Source of the DNA: Candidatus Zixiibacteriota bacterium
Lineage (GTDB): Bacteria > Desulfobacterota > Binatia > UBA9968
Assembly: GCA_035574315.1 (NCBI GenBank)
Contig: DATLYW010000033.1
Span: forward strand, 181,975 to 245,974
Reading direction: 5' to 3'
Length of the DNA stretch: 64,000 nucleotides
Shown here: piece by piece, positions 9,686 to 18,538 of the stretch
Position numbering within the stretch: position 1 is the stretch's first letter
Layout of the letters: each line of letters opens with the position of its first letter
Notes under the pieces: model-generated
Database searches by the model: none
What the model was told of the DNA's origin: nothing
The model's input: the letters and a program-made list of their open reading frames with translations, nothing else
Program-made: the position numbers and the translations under genes

Positions 9686-10486
9686 CTAGAAGGTTTTCGT
9701 TTCCTCGGGGCGCCAGCGGGCGAGCCTGGATTCGACTTTCTTCACCGCCATGGTGAGAATCAACGAGAGCCCCATGAAGATCGCCATGCCGACGAACACC
9801 ACGTCCACCTTGTAGTTGGTGGCGGCGGTGGCGATCATGAAGCCCAGCCCCTTGCTCGCCCCGAAGAATTCGCCCACGACCACGCCGAGAATCGCGCGGC
9901 CGATCGCGAGCCGCAGCCCCGCCACGAGATAGGGAACCGAGTTGGGCAAAACGACGATCCTCATCGTCTGCCACTCGCTGGCGCCGAAGGATTTCACCAC
10001 GTTGACCAGCACCCGGTCGACGTTCTTCACGCCCTCGTAGGTGTTGATGAGAAGGGGAAAGAGGGCGCCGACGAAGACGATCATGATCTTCGACCAGATC
10101 CCGATCCCGAACCAGAGAATGAACAGCGGCAGGAAGATGAGCCGCGGCGTGGCGTTGAAGACGGTGATGAAGGGGTCGATCATGGCGTCGAGGACGCGCG
10201 AGCGGCCGGTGACCAGCCCCAGAGGCAGGCCGACCGCCACGGCGAGGCCGAGCCCGGCGAGGAACTCGACCGCGCTCGTATAGAAGTGCTCCTGGATCTT
10301 GTTCTCGACGATCAGCTGGTAGCACGCCTCGGCGACGCGGGAGGGCGTCGTGAAGAAAAGCGAAACGCCCTTGGGAAGCGGAAACACGAGCGGCGTCGAT
10401 TCCCAGAAAAGCAGCAGGAGCAGGATGAAGCCTCCGCCCAGGATGTGGTGCTCGTTTTCGGCGTAGAAGGTCGCAACCCGCTTCAT
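9686..10486 (-). CDS. ABC transporter permease (SsuC/TauC-like), second of two
   Basis: 266 residues with about six membrane spans and the binding-protein-dependent permease motif near ASEWQTMRIVVLPNSVPYLVAGLRLAIG (EAA loop that docks on the ATPase). ATG 10486 overlaps the stop of the upstream permease gene by 4 bases (ATGA), showing coupling. The frame is open further upstream but inside the other gene. With the second permease and the ATPase it would form a heterodimeric inner-membrane importer. Confidence 0.9.
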   Translation of the reverse strand: MKRVATFYAENEHHILGGGFILLLLLFWESTPLVFPLPKGVSLFFTTPSRVAEACYQLIVENKIQEHFYTSAVEFLAGLGLAVAVGLPLGLVTGRSRVLDAMIDPFITVFNATPRLIFLPLFILWFGIGIWSKIMIVFVGALFPLLINTYEGVKNVDRVLVNVVKSFGASEWQTMRIVVLPNSVPYLVAGLRLAIGRAILGVVVGEFFGASKGLGFMIATAATNYKVDVVFVGMAIFMGLSLILTMAVKKVESRLARWRPEETKTF

Positions 10487-11271
10487 CGAGTCTCCTGGGC
10501 GGCACGCCATGGCGCCAGCAGCGCTTCGAGCTTCCGCATTCCTTCGGTCAGGACGACGGCCGCGATCATCAGCACCAGGATTCCCGCGAACATCTCGGGC
10601 AACCGGTAGGTGTCGCCGAAACGCGAGATCGCGTAGCCGATTCCCTCCGAGGCTGCGTAGAATTCCCCCACGATGATTCCGACCAGCCCCCTGCCGAGGG
10701 CGATCCGGGCGCCGGCGATGATGTACGGGAGCGTGCTCGGAAAAATTACTTTGAGGTAGAGATCCCTTTCCCGGCCGCCGAAGGACCTCACGACGTCGAT
10801 CAGCAGGCGGTCCGTCGACCTGACCCCGGCGAAGGTGTTGAAGATGAAGGGAAAGATCGAAAGGACGAAGACCAGGGCCGACTTGGCCAGAAGGCCGACG
10901 CCGAAGACCACGATGATGAGCGGCGCGAGGGCGACGAGAGGGCTCGCGTAGAGCGCCGTCAGGAAAGGATCGAGCGTGTACTCGGCGCGCCGCCTCCAGC
11001 CCATGAAAGCCCCCAGGGGGATGCCGAGCAGGACCGCGAAGCTGAAGCCCCAGAAAAAAGCCCGGCTGCTCACCAGGAGATCGTTCCACAGGGCACCGTC
11101 GATGATCTGCTCCTTGAAAGCGATCGCCACGAGCGACGGCTTGGTGAAAAAGAACGGGTTCAGCGGGATCACGTAGGTCAGCGCGGCCTCCCAGAGGGAA
11201 ACGACGGCGAGGACCGACACCGCTCCCAGGATCGGTCTCTGGTAATCGTGGTAGATCGCCTTACCGTCCAT
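10483..11271 (-). CDS. ABC transporter permease (SsuC/TauC-like), first of two
   Basis: 262 residues from ATG 11271; an alternative ATG at 11307 would add 12 residues. About six membrane spans, with the EAA-type loop in GGRERDLYLKVIFPSTLPYIIAGARIALGRGLVG. It overlaps the ATPase gene's end by 11 bases and the next permease by 4, so the three genes are one operon in the order ATPase-permease-permease. Its similarity to the second permease suggests a heterodimeric channel rather than a homodimer. Confidence 0.88.
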   Translation of the reverse strand: MDGKAIYHDYQRPILGAVSVLAVVSLWEAALTYVIPLNPFFFTKPSLVAIAFKEQIIDGALWNDLLVSSRAFFWGFSFAVLLGIPLGAFMGWRRRAEYTLDPFLTALYASPLVALAPLIIVVFGVGLLAKSALVFVLSIFPFIFNTFAGVRSTDRLLIDVVRSFGGRERDLYLKVIFPSTLPYIIAGARIALGRGLVGIIVGEFYAASEGIGYAISRFGDTYRLPEMFAGILVLMIAAVVLTEGMRKLEALLAPWRAAQETR

Positions 11272-12046
11272 CGACCGTCCCGGCCCCCAGCTCGTCCTTG
11301 AGCCCATTCCAGATGACGGCCTTGATGTCGTTGAACTCCGCCGTGAGCCTCATCTCGTAGTCCCTCGGCCGGGGAAGATCAACCTTGAGGATGTTCTTGG
11401 CGCGGCCGGGCCTGGCGGTCATCACGATGACGCGATCGGACAGATAAGCCGCCTCCTCGATGCTGTGGGTGACGAAGAGAACCGTCTTTCGGGTCCGCTC
11501 CCAGATCTGCAGCAGCTCCGCCTGCATCAGGTCGCGCGTCTGGGCGTCGAGGGCGGCGAAGGGCTCGTCCATGAGCAACACCTGCGGTTCGGTCGCGAGC
11601 GCGCGGGCGAGCCCGACGCGTTGCTTCATTCCGCCCGAAAGCTCGTGCGGGTAGTGGTTCTCGAAGCCGCTCAGGCCGACGAGCTTGATCAACTGCATCG
11701 ATTTTTCGGCGCGCTCGGACGCCGGAACTCCCTTCAGCTCAAGACCGAGCTCCACGTTGGCCCTGACCGTTCTCCAGGGAAGCAAGCCGAACTCCTGAAA
11801 CACCATCGCGCGCTCATGCCCGGGACCGGTGATGCGCGTGCCGTTGAGCCTGAGCTCGCCCTCGTCGGCCGGGATCAGGCCGAGGACGATGTTGAGAAAG
11901 GTGCTCTTGCCGCACCCCGAAGGGCCGACGATCGAGACGAACTCGCCTTGCTCGATTTCGAGGTTGAAGTTTCTGAGTGCGGCGACGGGGGGACGATTCT
12001 TCGGCTTGAAAACCAAGCTGATATTTTGCGCCTGGATGAAGGCCAT
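11261..12046 (-). CDS. ABC transporter ATPase (SsuB/TauB/NrtD-like)
   Basis: 261 residues from ATG 12046 (MAFIQAQNISLVF). Walker A is GPSGCGKST, the Q-loop is in MVFQEFGLLPW, the signature is LSGGMKQRVGLARAL, Walker B is VLLMDEPFAALD and the switch His is in VTHSIEEA. It powers the importer formed with the two permeases encoded downstream. An upstream ATG at 12124 would add 26 basic residues that do not look like this family, so it was not used. Confidence 0.92.
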   Translation of the reverse strand: MAFIQAQNISLVFKPKNRPPVAALRNFNLEIEQGEFVSIVGPSGCGKSTFLNIVLGLIPADEGELRLNGTRITGPGHERAMVFQEFGLLPWRTVRANVELGLELKGVPASERAEKSMQLIKLVGLSGFENHYPHELSGGMKQRVGLARALATEPQVLLMDEPFAALDAQTRDLMQAELLQIWERTRKTVLFVTHSIEEAAYLSDRVIVMTARPGRAKNILKVDLPRPRDYEMRLTAEFNDIKAVIWNGLKDELGAGTVDGR

Positions 12047-12194
12047 CGATGGTCTCAGGGCGCGAGCAGGTCGTTGCCGGTTCGCAAGGACGCCGGCACG
12101 CTTGCGGCCTTTTTCGCGCCCCATGTTTAGTGCCTGGGGCGGTCGAAGTCAAGCTCGCAAACGAGCGCGGCCGGGACCGAAAAGTCCTCCTCTT

Positions 12195-12989
12195 TCACCC
12201 GCTCACCCGTCTCGCCGAGACGAGAAATCCGGTGTGCGCCACCATGCGGTGCTGAGGGCGCACGCTCGCCCCCTCGACGTGCCAGAACCGCATCAAGGTT
12301 TCCGAGGTCTCGATGCGGGCGAATCCTCGATTTTCCCGGAGCCGATCGATCAGCTCCTTGAACTGGAGCACGGTGGGCAGGTAGCAAAGCAGGATCCCCC
12401 CGGGGCGGAGCGCGTTTGCAGCCGCCTCGATGACCCGCCAGGGCTCCGGAAGATCGAGAACGACGCGGTCCGCGTCGGCCACCGCCAGCTTGTCCGCGAC
12501 GTCCCCGACGGTGAGCACCCAGTTGGGCGCCGGGCCGAAGTAGCGCTCGACGTTCTTGCGCGCGAGCGCCGCGAAGTCTTCCCGGATCTCGTACGAAAAC
12601 AGCTCGCCCTGCGAGCCGAGCGCGCGCAGCAAGGCGATCGTGAGCCCGCCGGCTCCGACTCCGGCCTCGACCACCCGGGCTCCGGGGAAAATGTCGCCCC
12701 AGACCAGGATCGGCCCGATATCCTTCGGATAAATCACCTGCGCCGCACGCGGCAGGTCGGGGATGAGCTGGGCGAGGGTGGGACGAAAAACCAGGAACGG
12801 CTCGTTCAAGGAGGAGCGCACGACGCTTCCTTCCTCGCGCCCGACGATCTCCTCGACGCCGATGCGTCCTCCCCGCACGGCGATCGGGCGGAACGGATCG
12901 AGCCGGACCAGGTATTCCCGGTTCTTGCGGTCGAGCAGGATCACGGCTTCCCCGGCCTGCAACGGGCCGCGGGGTCGGGTAGCGGACAT
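12195..12989 (-). CDS. trmI: tRNA (adenine-58-N1)-methyltransferase
   Basis: 264 residues. It has the TrmI layout: a small N-terminal beta domain (residues ~1-75), then a Rossmann methyltransferase with the SAM loop ARVVEAGVGAGGLTIALLRAL and the catalytic-region motif DRVVLDLPEPWRVIEAA. It would methylate A58 in the T-loop of tRNAs. It follows the mannose-1-phosphate guanylyltransferase gene with one base between stop and start, so both are probably on one transcript although their functions are unrelated. Confidence 0.88.
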   Translation of the reverse strand: MSATRPRGPLQAGEAVILLDRKNREYLVRLDPFRPIAVRGGRIGVEEIVGREEGSVVRSSLNEPFLVFRPTLAQLIPDLPRAAQVIYPKDIGPILVWGDIFPGARVVEAGVGAGGLTIALLRALGSQGELFSYEIREDFAALARKNVERYFGPAPNWVLTVGDVADKLAVADADRVVLDLPEPWRVIEAAANALRPGGILLCYLPTVLQFKELIDRLRENRGFARIETSETLMRFWHVEGASVRPQHRMVAHTGFLVSARRVSG

Positions 12990-12990
12990 C

Positions 12991-14109
12991 TCAGCCTTCC
13001 GACCGCCAGCCGGCCGTGTAGGCGCGGTAGCCGCGCCTCTCCAGCAACTGCACGAGATCCCGGACCTCTTGCGAGCGCTCGAGGTCGCCCACCAGCAAGG
13101 CGTCGGGCGTGTCGACCACCACGACGCCGCGAACTCCCAGGAGCACGACCAGACGCTCCGGCGAGTGGACCAGGCAATCCCGGGCGCCCACGGCCACCCA
13201 CCTGCCGTTGCCCGCGTTGCCGTCGCGGTCCCGGCGCATCATGCGGTGGACGGCGGCCCAGCTGCCGACGTCGCTCCACGCAAATTCTCCCGCCACCACG
13301 ATGATGCGGCCCTCGGCGCCGGCTTTTTCGAGAACCGCGTGGTCGGCGGAGATCGCGGGCATCGCTCGGTACTCGCGCGCGAGGATCCGGCGCAGCCGCG
13401 GGTTCGGAGCGGCGAGCGAGCCACGTCCGGCGGCGCTTCGGATCCTGTCGAGCCGCTCGGCGATTTTTGGTTGATGGCGCTCCAGGAGGCTCAGCCACGC
13501 GGCCGCGCGCCAGACGAAGATGCCGCTGTTCCACAGGGCGCCCCGGCGAATGAGGCCGAAAGCGGCGCGACGGTTCGGTTTCTCCTTGAAAGCCGCCACG
13601 CGAAACGCTCCGGGCGACCCTTTGATCGGCGCCCCCTTGACGATGTAACCGTAGCCGGTTTCGGGGTAGCCGGGCCGGATTCCGATGGTGATCAGGTCGT
13701 CGGTCCGGCTCGCCAAACGGACAGCGGTCCTGAGCGTGCGCCGAAAAGCGCTGCGCCCCGCGATCCAGTGGTCGGCGGGAAGAACCACCATGACGGCTTC
13801 GGGGTCCCGCCGGGAGACCTCAAGCGCCGCGAGCCCGATGCACGGCGCGGTGTTGCGCCCCACCGGTTCCGCGAGAAAATTCCGCCGCGGCAGCATCGGG
13901 ATCTCGCGGGCGAGGTCGTCGAGCTGCTCGGAAACGGTCACCACGAGGGTTCGGCCGGCGCCGCCGAGCGGAATCGCGCGCTCCACGGCCTCGCGGATCA
14001 ACGATTTCGGCCCCAGGATCTTCAGAAGCTGTTTGGGCCGCCGCGCCCGGCTGAGCGGCCAGAAGCGCGTCCCCCTGCCGCCCGCCATGATCACGCAAAA
14101 GCACGCCAT
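12991..14109 (-). CDS. manC: Mannose-1-phosphate guanylyltransferase
   Basis: 372 residues, the length of a stand-alone GDP-mannose pyrophosphorylase without a fused isomerase domain. The nucleotidyltransferase signature GGRGTRFWPLSRARRPKQLL is at residues ~10-29, with VLPADHWI and FKEKPNR further on. It makes GDP-mannose from mannose 1-phosphate and GTP for glycans. ATG 14109 (MACFCVIMAGGRG) fits homology; the longer frame upstream overlaps the divergent rlu gene and was rejected. It is transcribed divergently from the pseudouridine synthase gene across 45 bases. Confidence 0.88.
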   Translation of the reverse strand: MACFCVIMAGGRGTRFWPLSRARRPKQLLKILGPKSLIREAVERAIPLGGAGRTLVVTVSEQLDDLAREIPMLPRRNFLAEPVGRNTAPCIGLAALEVSRRDPEAVMVVLPADHWIAGRSAFRRTLRTAVRLASRTDDLITIGIRPGYPETGYGYIVKGAPIKGSPGAFRVAAFKEKPNRRAAFGLIRRGALWNSGIFVWRAAAWLSLLERHQPKIAERLDRIRSAAGRGSLAAPNPRLRRILAREYRAMPAISADHAVLEKAGAEGRIIVVAGEFAWSDVGSWAAVHRMMRRDRDGNAGNGRWVAVGARDCLVHSPERLVVLLGVRGVVVVDTPDALLVGDLERSQEVRDLVQLLERRGYRAYTAGWRSEG

Positions 14110-14113
14110 CGCT

Positions 14114-14142
14114 TTGTCCCGCCAAGAAGTGGGCGCTATAGT
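14114..14142 (+). promoter_or_regulatory. Promoter for the pseudouridine synthase gene
   Basis: A -35-like TTGTCC (14114-14119), a 17-base spacer and a -10 TATAGT (14137-14142) stand 12 bases before ATG 14155. The predicted leader is about 6 bases and no Shine-Dalgarno fits in it. Confidence 0.5.
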
Positions 14143-14154
14143 AAAGTAGCTCCC

Positions 14155-15120
14155 ATGTCGGATCAAGCTTCGCTGCACGCGAGCAAAGGCTGGGTCGTCT
14201 CCGCACCGCAATCCGGAATGAGGCTGGACCGGTTCGCACATCTCGTGCTGCCGCAGCTTTCGCGCCGCCAGCTGGAGCGGGCGATTCGGGGGAAGAGCTT
14301 TCTGGTCAACGGGCGACCGTGCCTCAAAGGCGAGCGGCTGCGGGCACGGGACGTGGTGCAGTTCGCCGGTCCCGAGCTCCTGCTCGCCGAAGCGCCGCCG
14401 CCGAATTTCGGACTCGAGGTTCCCATCGTCTACGAAGACGGCGACCTGGTGGTGCTGGACAAGCCGGCGGGACTTGACACGCACGGGTTTTCAGGGCGCG
14501 ACACCCGCACGCTGGCGAGCTTTCTCGCAGCCCGGCGGCCGGAAACGCAGAACGCGGGCGGCAACCGCTGGGAGTCGGGATTGATCCACCGGCTCGACCG
14601 CGAAACCTCCGGCCTGATCGTGGCGGCCAAGACGCGCGCCGCGTACCAGGCGCTACGCACGGCGTTCGCCACCCGGCGGGTCAGGAAGCGATACTGGGCT
14701 CTGGTCTCGGGCAAGACGCCGGCGCGCGGGAGAATCTCCTACCCGCTCGCGCACGCGCCGCGGGACTCGAGGCGGATGGTGGCGATCGTTCCCGGGGGAC
14801 GGCAGCTCACGGGCCGCAAACGCTGGCCAGCCGTCACGCGCTACCGCGTCGCGGCCAGGTTCCGCGACGCGACGCTGCTGCGAGTCGAGATGGAGACGGG
14901 GGTCACCCACCAGATCCGGGCCCATCTCGCCGCGATCGGCCATCCGATCGTCGGCGACCGGACCTACGGCGGTGCCGAGCACCCGGCGCTCGGCCGCCAT
15001 TTTCTCCATGCCTTCGAGCTTGAGCTTCCCCATCCCTCGACGGGGAAGAGGTTGACGGTACGCTCGCCGCTGCCGGCCGATCTGGAGGAGTTCGTTTCGC
15101 GCCTGCGCGCCGGCGATTAA
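14155..15120 (+). CDS. RluA/RluD-family pseudouridine synthase
   Basis: 321 residues. An S4-like RNA-binding domain occupies residues ~20-85 (MRLDRFAHLVLPQLSRRQLERAIRGKSFLVNGR). The catalytic domain carries HRLDRETSG with the active-site Asp at residue 148, and VTHQIRAHLAAIGHPIVGD near the end. It isomerises uridine to pseudouridine in rRNA or tRNA; the exact site cannot be told from sequence. Its stop overlaps the convergent small-protein stop inside a shared TTAA. Confidence 0.88.
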   Translation: MSDQASLHASKGWVVSAPQSGMRLDRFAHLVLPQLSRRQLERAIRGKSFLVNGRPCLKGERLRARDVVQFAGPELLLAEAPPPNFGLEVPIVYEDGDLVVLDKPAGLDTHGFSGRDTRTLASFLAARRPETQNAGGNRWESGLIHRLDRETSGLIVAAKTRAAYQALRTAFATRRVRKRYWALVSGKTPARGRISYPLAHAPRDSRRMVAIVPGGRQLTGRKRWPAVTRYRVAARFRDATLLRVEMETGVTHQIRAHLAAIGHPIVGDRTYGGAEHPALGRHFLHAFELELPHPSTGKRLTVRSPLPADLEEFVSRLRAGD

Positions 15121-15476
15121 GCGGCGGAGGCCCGGATGCCTTTCGTCTTCGCGCAGGCGGCGCAGAAATTGTTCTGGGTTTCGGCCTCTTCGACCCAACC
15201 CTCGTCGAGGTTGTGGCAGATCTTCCTGCACTCGAAGCAGATGAAGTAGACCCCGTCGACGGTCTTGTTGATTTTCTCGCGGTTGAGGATCCGGCCCCTG
15301 AGTTTCTCGATGCGAATCCCCAGCAGCTCTTCGTAGTTCTTCTTGATCTTGCGCCTGCCCGCCTCGTCGCTCGGCAGGTTTTCGTCTTCCGTTTCCTCGT
15401 GCGCGGTGTCGTCGAAGTACGCCGACGAGCGATGTTTGGCGGATCGCCCGGTGGTTTTTCTCTTGGTCCTGGCCAT
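15117..15476 (-). CDS. Small zinc-ribbon protein of unknown function
   Basis: 119 residues from ATG 15476 (MARTKRKTTG). The N-terminal third is very basic, the middle is charged and helical, and the last ~45 residues hold four or five Cys in FICFECRKICHN and FCAACAKTKG, a CxxC...CxxC treble-clef or ribbon arrangement somewhat like DksA/TraR zinc fingers. It lacks the DxxD tip of DksA, so I do not call it that. RNA, DNA or RNA polymerase binding is possible. I do not recognise the family. Confidence 0.6.
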   Translation of the reverse strand: MARTKRKTTGRSAKHRSSAYFDDTAHEETEDENLPSDEAGRRKIKKNYEELLGIRIEKLRGRILNREKINKTVDGVYFICFECRKICHNLDEGWVEEAETQNNFCAACAKTKGIRASAA

Positions 15477-15633
15477 GGTCGAGCTCACTCGTAGATTGAA
15501 GCGACGCAAGCGAACGCTTGCGCGCAAAAGCGGGTTCTGCCGTGAATCGGTTCTATTTCATAATGAACCGATTCCAGGTTGTCAACATCGGCGCCGCACG
15601 CCGTCGAGGGAGCCGGACGTCCTGTGGCGCCCG

Positions 15634-16419
15634 TTACTGGCGGATGGCCGCCGCGCGCCGCTGCAAATAGGCGTTTCGCACCGCGCCGTACAGGTCGACC
15701 GTGGTTTCGGCCACCCGCTCGAAACGGTCCAGATTGAGCGAGCGCTCGTTGACGACGTTGGTGGCGTTGATGCCGACGTTCGCGTACCACGGCAGGAAGT
15801 AGATGTACGGCGTCATCGCGGCGTCGAAAGCGTAGCCGATGCCGTCGCGGATCGTCATCGGCGGCAGAAACGGAAGGATCAGATAAGGTCCGGGGCCGGC
15901 TCCCCAGACGCCGAAGGTCTGGCCGGTGTCCTCGTCGCTCTGCTCGATGCCGAAACCGTCCTTCGCGACGTCGAAGAGCCCGACCACCCCGATGGTACTG
16001 TTGATCGTAAAGCGCGCCACCTCCCTGCCGGCGCCGCCCAGCTTGGCCTGCAGGAGATTGTTGACGACGCGGCGGACCACGGCGAGATTGTCGAGCGCAT
16101 TATGGATGCTGCGCTGCACCGGGTCTGGAAGCACGAAATCCCAGGCCGTCGCGACAGGCTTGACGACGAAACGGTCGAGCACCTCGCGGTTGAACCAGAA
16201 CATCTTTTCGTTGAAGCTTTCGAGCGGATCCGATTCGAAGTCCTCCCCGGCCGCCGCGGATGCGTCGCCGGCCGCCGCCGCATGGCCGACCAGGACCTCG
16301 ACTGCGCCAGTGTCGGAGACCGGCTCGGCATTCGCCGCCGGTAGCAAGAACAGGAGGCAGCCCAGAAGGGTGACGATAAAACTTACCGGCAGCGTGCAAG
16401 AGACTCCATGGTGGCTCAT
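15634..16419 (-). CDS. mlaA: MlaA/VacJ-family phospholipid transport protein
   Basis: 261 residues. A signal peptide (hydrophobic run VSFIVTLLGCLLFLLPAANA) is followed by an acidic linker and the MlaA domain: DPLESFNEKMFWFNREVLDRF, then RFTINSTIGVVGLFDVA and FGVWGAGPGPYLILPFLPPMTIRDGIGYAFD. In E. coli MlaA sits in the outer membrane and removes mislocalised phospholipids from the outer leaflet. ATG 16419 is favoured over the upstream ATG at 16449 because AAGGAG lies just before it. The lipobox is poor, so lipidation is uncertain. No other mla genes are in the window. Confidence 0.88.
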   Translation of the reverse strand: MSHHGVSCTLPVSFIVTLLGCLLFLLPAANAEPVSDTGAVEVLVGHAAAAGDASAAAGEDFESDPLESFNEKMFWFNREVLDRFVVKPVATAWDFVLPDPVQRSIHNALDNLAVVRRVVNNLLQAKLGGAGREVARFTINSTIGVVGLFDVAKDGFGIEQSDEDTGQTFGVWGAGPGPYLILPFLPPMTIRDGIGYAFDAAMTPYIYFLPWYANVGINATNVVNERSLNLDRFERVAETTVDLYGAVRNAYLQRRAAAIRQ

Positions 16420-16687
16420 TCGACTGACTCCTTGTGCGTCGGTTGTCACTTACCTGAACCCGGCACTTTTAGCAAGCGCTGTCCGCGGGTATCCAGGCAT
16501 CGCGAGAATAGCGCTAGAGAAAGCCAAATGCGTGCCAACGTGGGCATCACGTCTCATTTGCAGTTGGCGGAACGGCAAAAGAGTTCTGTCAGCGTCCGGT
16601 AGGCTGAGCGGCCGTCCGGCAAAACAATGCGGTGACACAGGGCGTAAAGGTGACAATCCTTTGACGGCCAGCGGCTGGAAAACCGAT
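16420..16687. other. Intergenic region between mlaA and coaBC
   Basis: A divergent intergenic stretch with no convincing gene on either strand. It should hold the mlaA promoter on the minus strand (a TTGCTA with a weak TAAGTG 17 bases on is possible). The plus-strand coaBC promoter is listed separately. Confidence 0.5.
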
Positions 16688-16716
16688 TTGCAACTATGGG
16701 AATAATCGTCTATTTT
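16688..16716 (+). promoter_or_regulatory. Promoter for the coaBC operon
   Basis: TTGCAA (16688-16693), a 17-base spacer and TATTTT (16711-16716) lie 32 bases before ATG 16749. A GAGGGG Shine-Dalgarno-like stretch at 16740-16745 fits the start. Confidence 0.5.
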
Positions 16717-16748
16717 CGAGCTTCCAGCGGTGGTGCCCAGAGGGGATC

Positions 16749-17930
16749 ATGATCGTTGTCGGAGTGACCGGGGGGATTGCCTGCTACAAAGCGGTGGAGC
16801 TGGTGCGGCTGCTGGTTGCGGGGGGTTTTGCGGTCCAGGTGATCATGTCTCGCGGCGCGAGGAATTTCGTTGCGCCGCTCACGTTTCAGACGCTTTCCGG
16901 GAGGCCAGTGGCCACCGAGACCTTCAGCCTGACGCAGGAATCCGAGATCGGGCATATCCGGCTGGCGGACTCCGCCGATCTTTTGATAATCGCGCCCGCC
17001 ACCGCCAACGTCATCGGCAAACTGGCCTGGGGGATCGCGGACGATCTTTTGACCACGGTCGCGATGGCGACGCGGGCGCCTATCCTGATCGCCCCTGCGA
17101 TGAACGTCCATATGTACGCGAACCCGGTGCTCCAGGAGAATCTGAACAGGCTACGGCAACTCGGATATCACGTGATGGAGCCCGCGGAAGGCTATCTCGC
17201 GTGCGGCTACGAGGGAAAGGGGCGCTTGCCCGACCCCGAACTGATCGTGGAGCAGGCCCGGCGATTGCTCAAGCCCAAGGACCTCGAGGGAGAGAAGCTC
17301 GTCGTTACCGCGGGGCCGACCCACGAACCGCTCGATCCCGTGCGTTTCATCGCCAACCGCTCCTCCGGCAAGATGGGCTATGCGCTCGCCCGGGCGGCGG
17401 CGCGGCGGGGCGCACAGGTCCGCCTGATCAGCGGCCCGACGGCGCTCGTACCGCCGCCCGGCGTGGAGGTGGTTTCGGTCACGACCGCCGCCGAGATGCG
17501 ACAGGCGGTGCTCGAGGCCTTTTCCTCCTGCACCGGCCTCATCATGGCCGCGGCGGTCGCCGATTTTCGCCCCGCCGAGGTCGCGCCGGCGAAGATCAAG
17601 CGAGGAACGGCCTCCCTCAGCCTGCGGCTCGAGCCTAATCCCGACATTTTGCGGGACCTCGGCCGGAAAAGGGACGGCAGAGTGCTGGTCGGGTTCGCCG
17701 CGGAGACCGAAAATGTCGTCGCCAATGCCGAGAAAAAGCTCCGCGAAAAGGGTCTCGACATGGTAGTGGCGAACGACGTCAGCCGGAGCGACAGCGGGTT
17801 CAACGTCGACTACAACACCGCCACGATCCTCGATCGCCTGGGCGGAGTCGAGGAGCTGCCGCGAATGACCAAGGAGGAGCTGGCGGACCGCATCCTGGAC
17901 CGCCTCGTGGTTCTCAAGCGAAGCCGCTGA
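16749..17930 (+). CDS. coaBC: Bifunctional phosphopantothenoylcysteine decarboxylase / phosphopantothenate-cysteine ligase
   Basis: 393 residues with the usual two-domain layout. The N-terminal CoaC flavoprotein half (~1-185) shows GVTGGIACYKAVELVRLL, the PAMN motif in IAPAMNVHMYANP, and the Cys of ACGYEGKGRLPDPE. The CoaB half shows TAGPTHEPLDPVRFIANRSSGKMG, AAAVADFRPAE and IKRG. It performs two consecutive steps of coenzyme A synthesis: CTP-dependent joining of cysteine to 4'-phosphopantothenate, then decarboxylation. The DUF4416 gene begins one base after its stop. Confidence 0.95.
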   Translation: MIVVGVTGGIACYKAVELVRLLVAGGFAVQVIMSRGARNFVAPLTFQTLSGRPVATETFSLTQESEIGHIRLADSADLLIIAPATANVIGKLAWGIADDLLTTVAMATRAPILIAPAMNVHMYANPVLQENLNRLRQLGYHVMEPAEGYLACGYEGKGRLPDPELIVEQARRLLKPKDLEGEKLVVTAGPTHEPLDPVRFIANRSSGKMGYALARAAARRGAQVRLISGPTALVPPPGVEVVSVTTAAEMRQAVLEAFSSCTGLIMAAAVADFRPAEVAPAKIKRGTASLSLRLEPNPDILRDLGRKRDGRVLVGFAAETENVVANAEKKLREKGLDMVVANDVSRSDSGFNVDYNTATILDRLGGVEELPRMTKEELADRILDRLVVLKRSR

Positions 17931-17931
17931 G

Positions 17932-18477
17932 ATGGGAGCCCCGAGGGAGCCCGACCCCGTCAAATATTTTGCGGCGCTTCTTTACTCCGATGCCGGTCTG
18001 TTCGAGGCCGTCGCGCGGGAGCTGGAGACGATCTTCGGGTGCGTCGAGGCCGTAAGCGAGCCGCTGCCCTGGAACGTGTCGACCTACTACGAGCGAGAGA
18101 TGGGGCCGAACCTGGTGCGCCGCTTCGTCTCCTTCGCCCCCCTCGGGAGCCCGGATCGGCTGGCCGGGTTCAAGCTCTCGGCTCAGGTGATCGAGGAGCG
18201 CCACGGCGAGCTGCGTGACGGGATCGTGCGGCGGCGGGTCAACGTCGATCCCGGTTACCTGGAGGCGGGGAAGATCGTGCTGGCGTCGACCAAGAACGCC
18301 GGCCATCGTGTCTATCTCGGGTCGGGAATTTTCGCCGAGGCGACTTTGATCTATCGCGGCGGCGCCTTTCAGCCCCAGCCTCACACCTACCGCGACTACG
18401 CCTGGGCGCCGACGCTCGCCTTCTTCGCCGCGGTCCGAGCGGCCTACCTGAAGCAGCTCCGCGAGCGGAAGCGCTGA
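17932..18477 (+). CDS. DUF4416 family protein
   Basis: 181 residues. It matches the DUF4416 family, often labelled GTP-binding protein without good grounds: KYFAALLYSDAGLFEAVARELETIFG, then PWNVSTYYEREMGPNLVRRFVSF and VNVDPGYLEAGKIVLASTKNAGHRVYLGSGIFAEATLIY. No P-loop is visible. Its start follows the coaBC stop by one base, so they are co-transcribed. The family is mostly known from deltaproteobacteria-like genomes and has no assigned function. Confidence 0.8.
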   Translation: MGAPREPDPVKYFAALLYSDAGLFEAVARELETIFGCVEAVSEPLPWNVSTYYEREMGPNLVRRFVSFAPLGSPDRLAGFKLSAQVIEERHGELRDGIVRRRVNVDPGYLEAGKIVLASTKNAGHRVYLGSGIFAEATLIYRGGAFQPQPHTYRDYAWAPTLAFFAAVRAAYLKQLRERKR

Positions 18478-18490
18478 GAGGTGGCGGCGA

Positions 18491-18520
18491 TTGCGGCCAC
18501 TCGGCGTCGAGTGCTAAGAT
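18491..18520 (+). promoter_or_regulatory. Promoter for the uracil-DNA glycosylase gene
   Basis: TTGCGG (18491-18496), an 18-base spacer and TAAGAT (18515-18520), the latter also preceded by TG-C as an extended -10. GAGGA at 18526-18530 is a well-placed Shine-Dalgarno for ATG 18539. Confidence 0.5.
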
Positions 18521-18538
18521 CGTTCGAGGACTTTCGTG

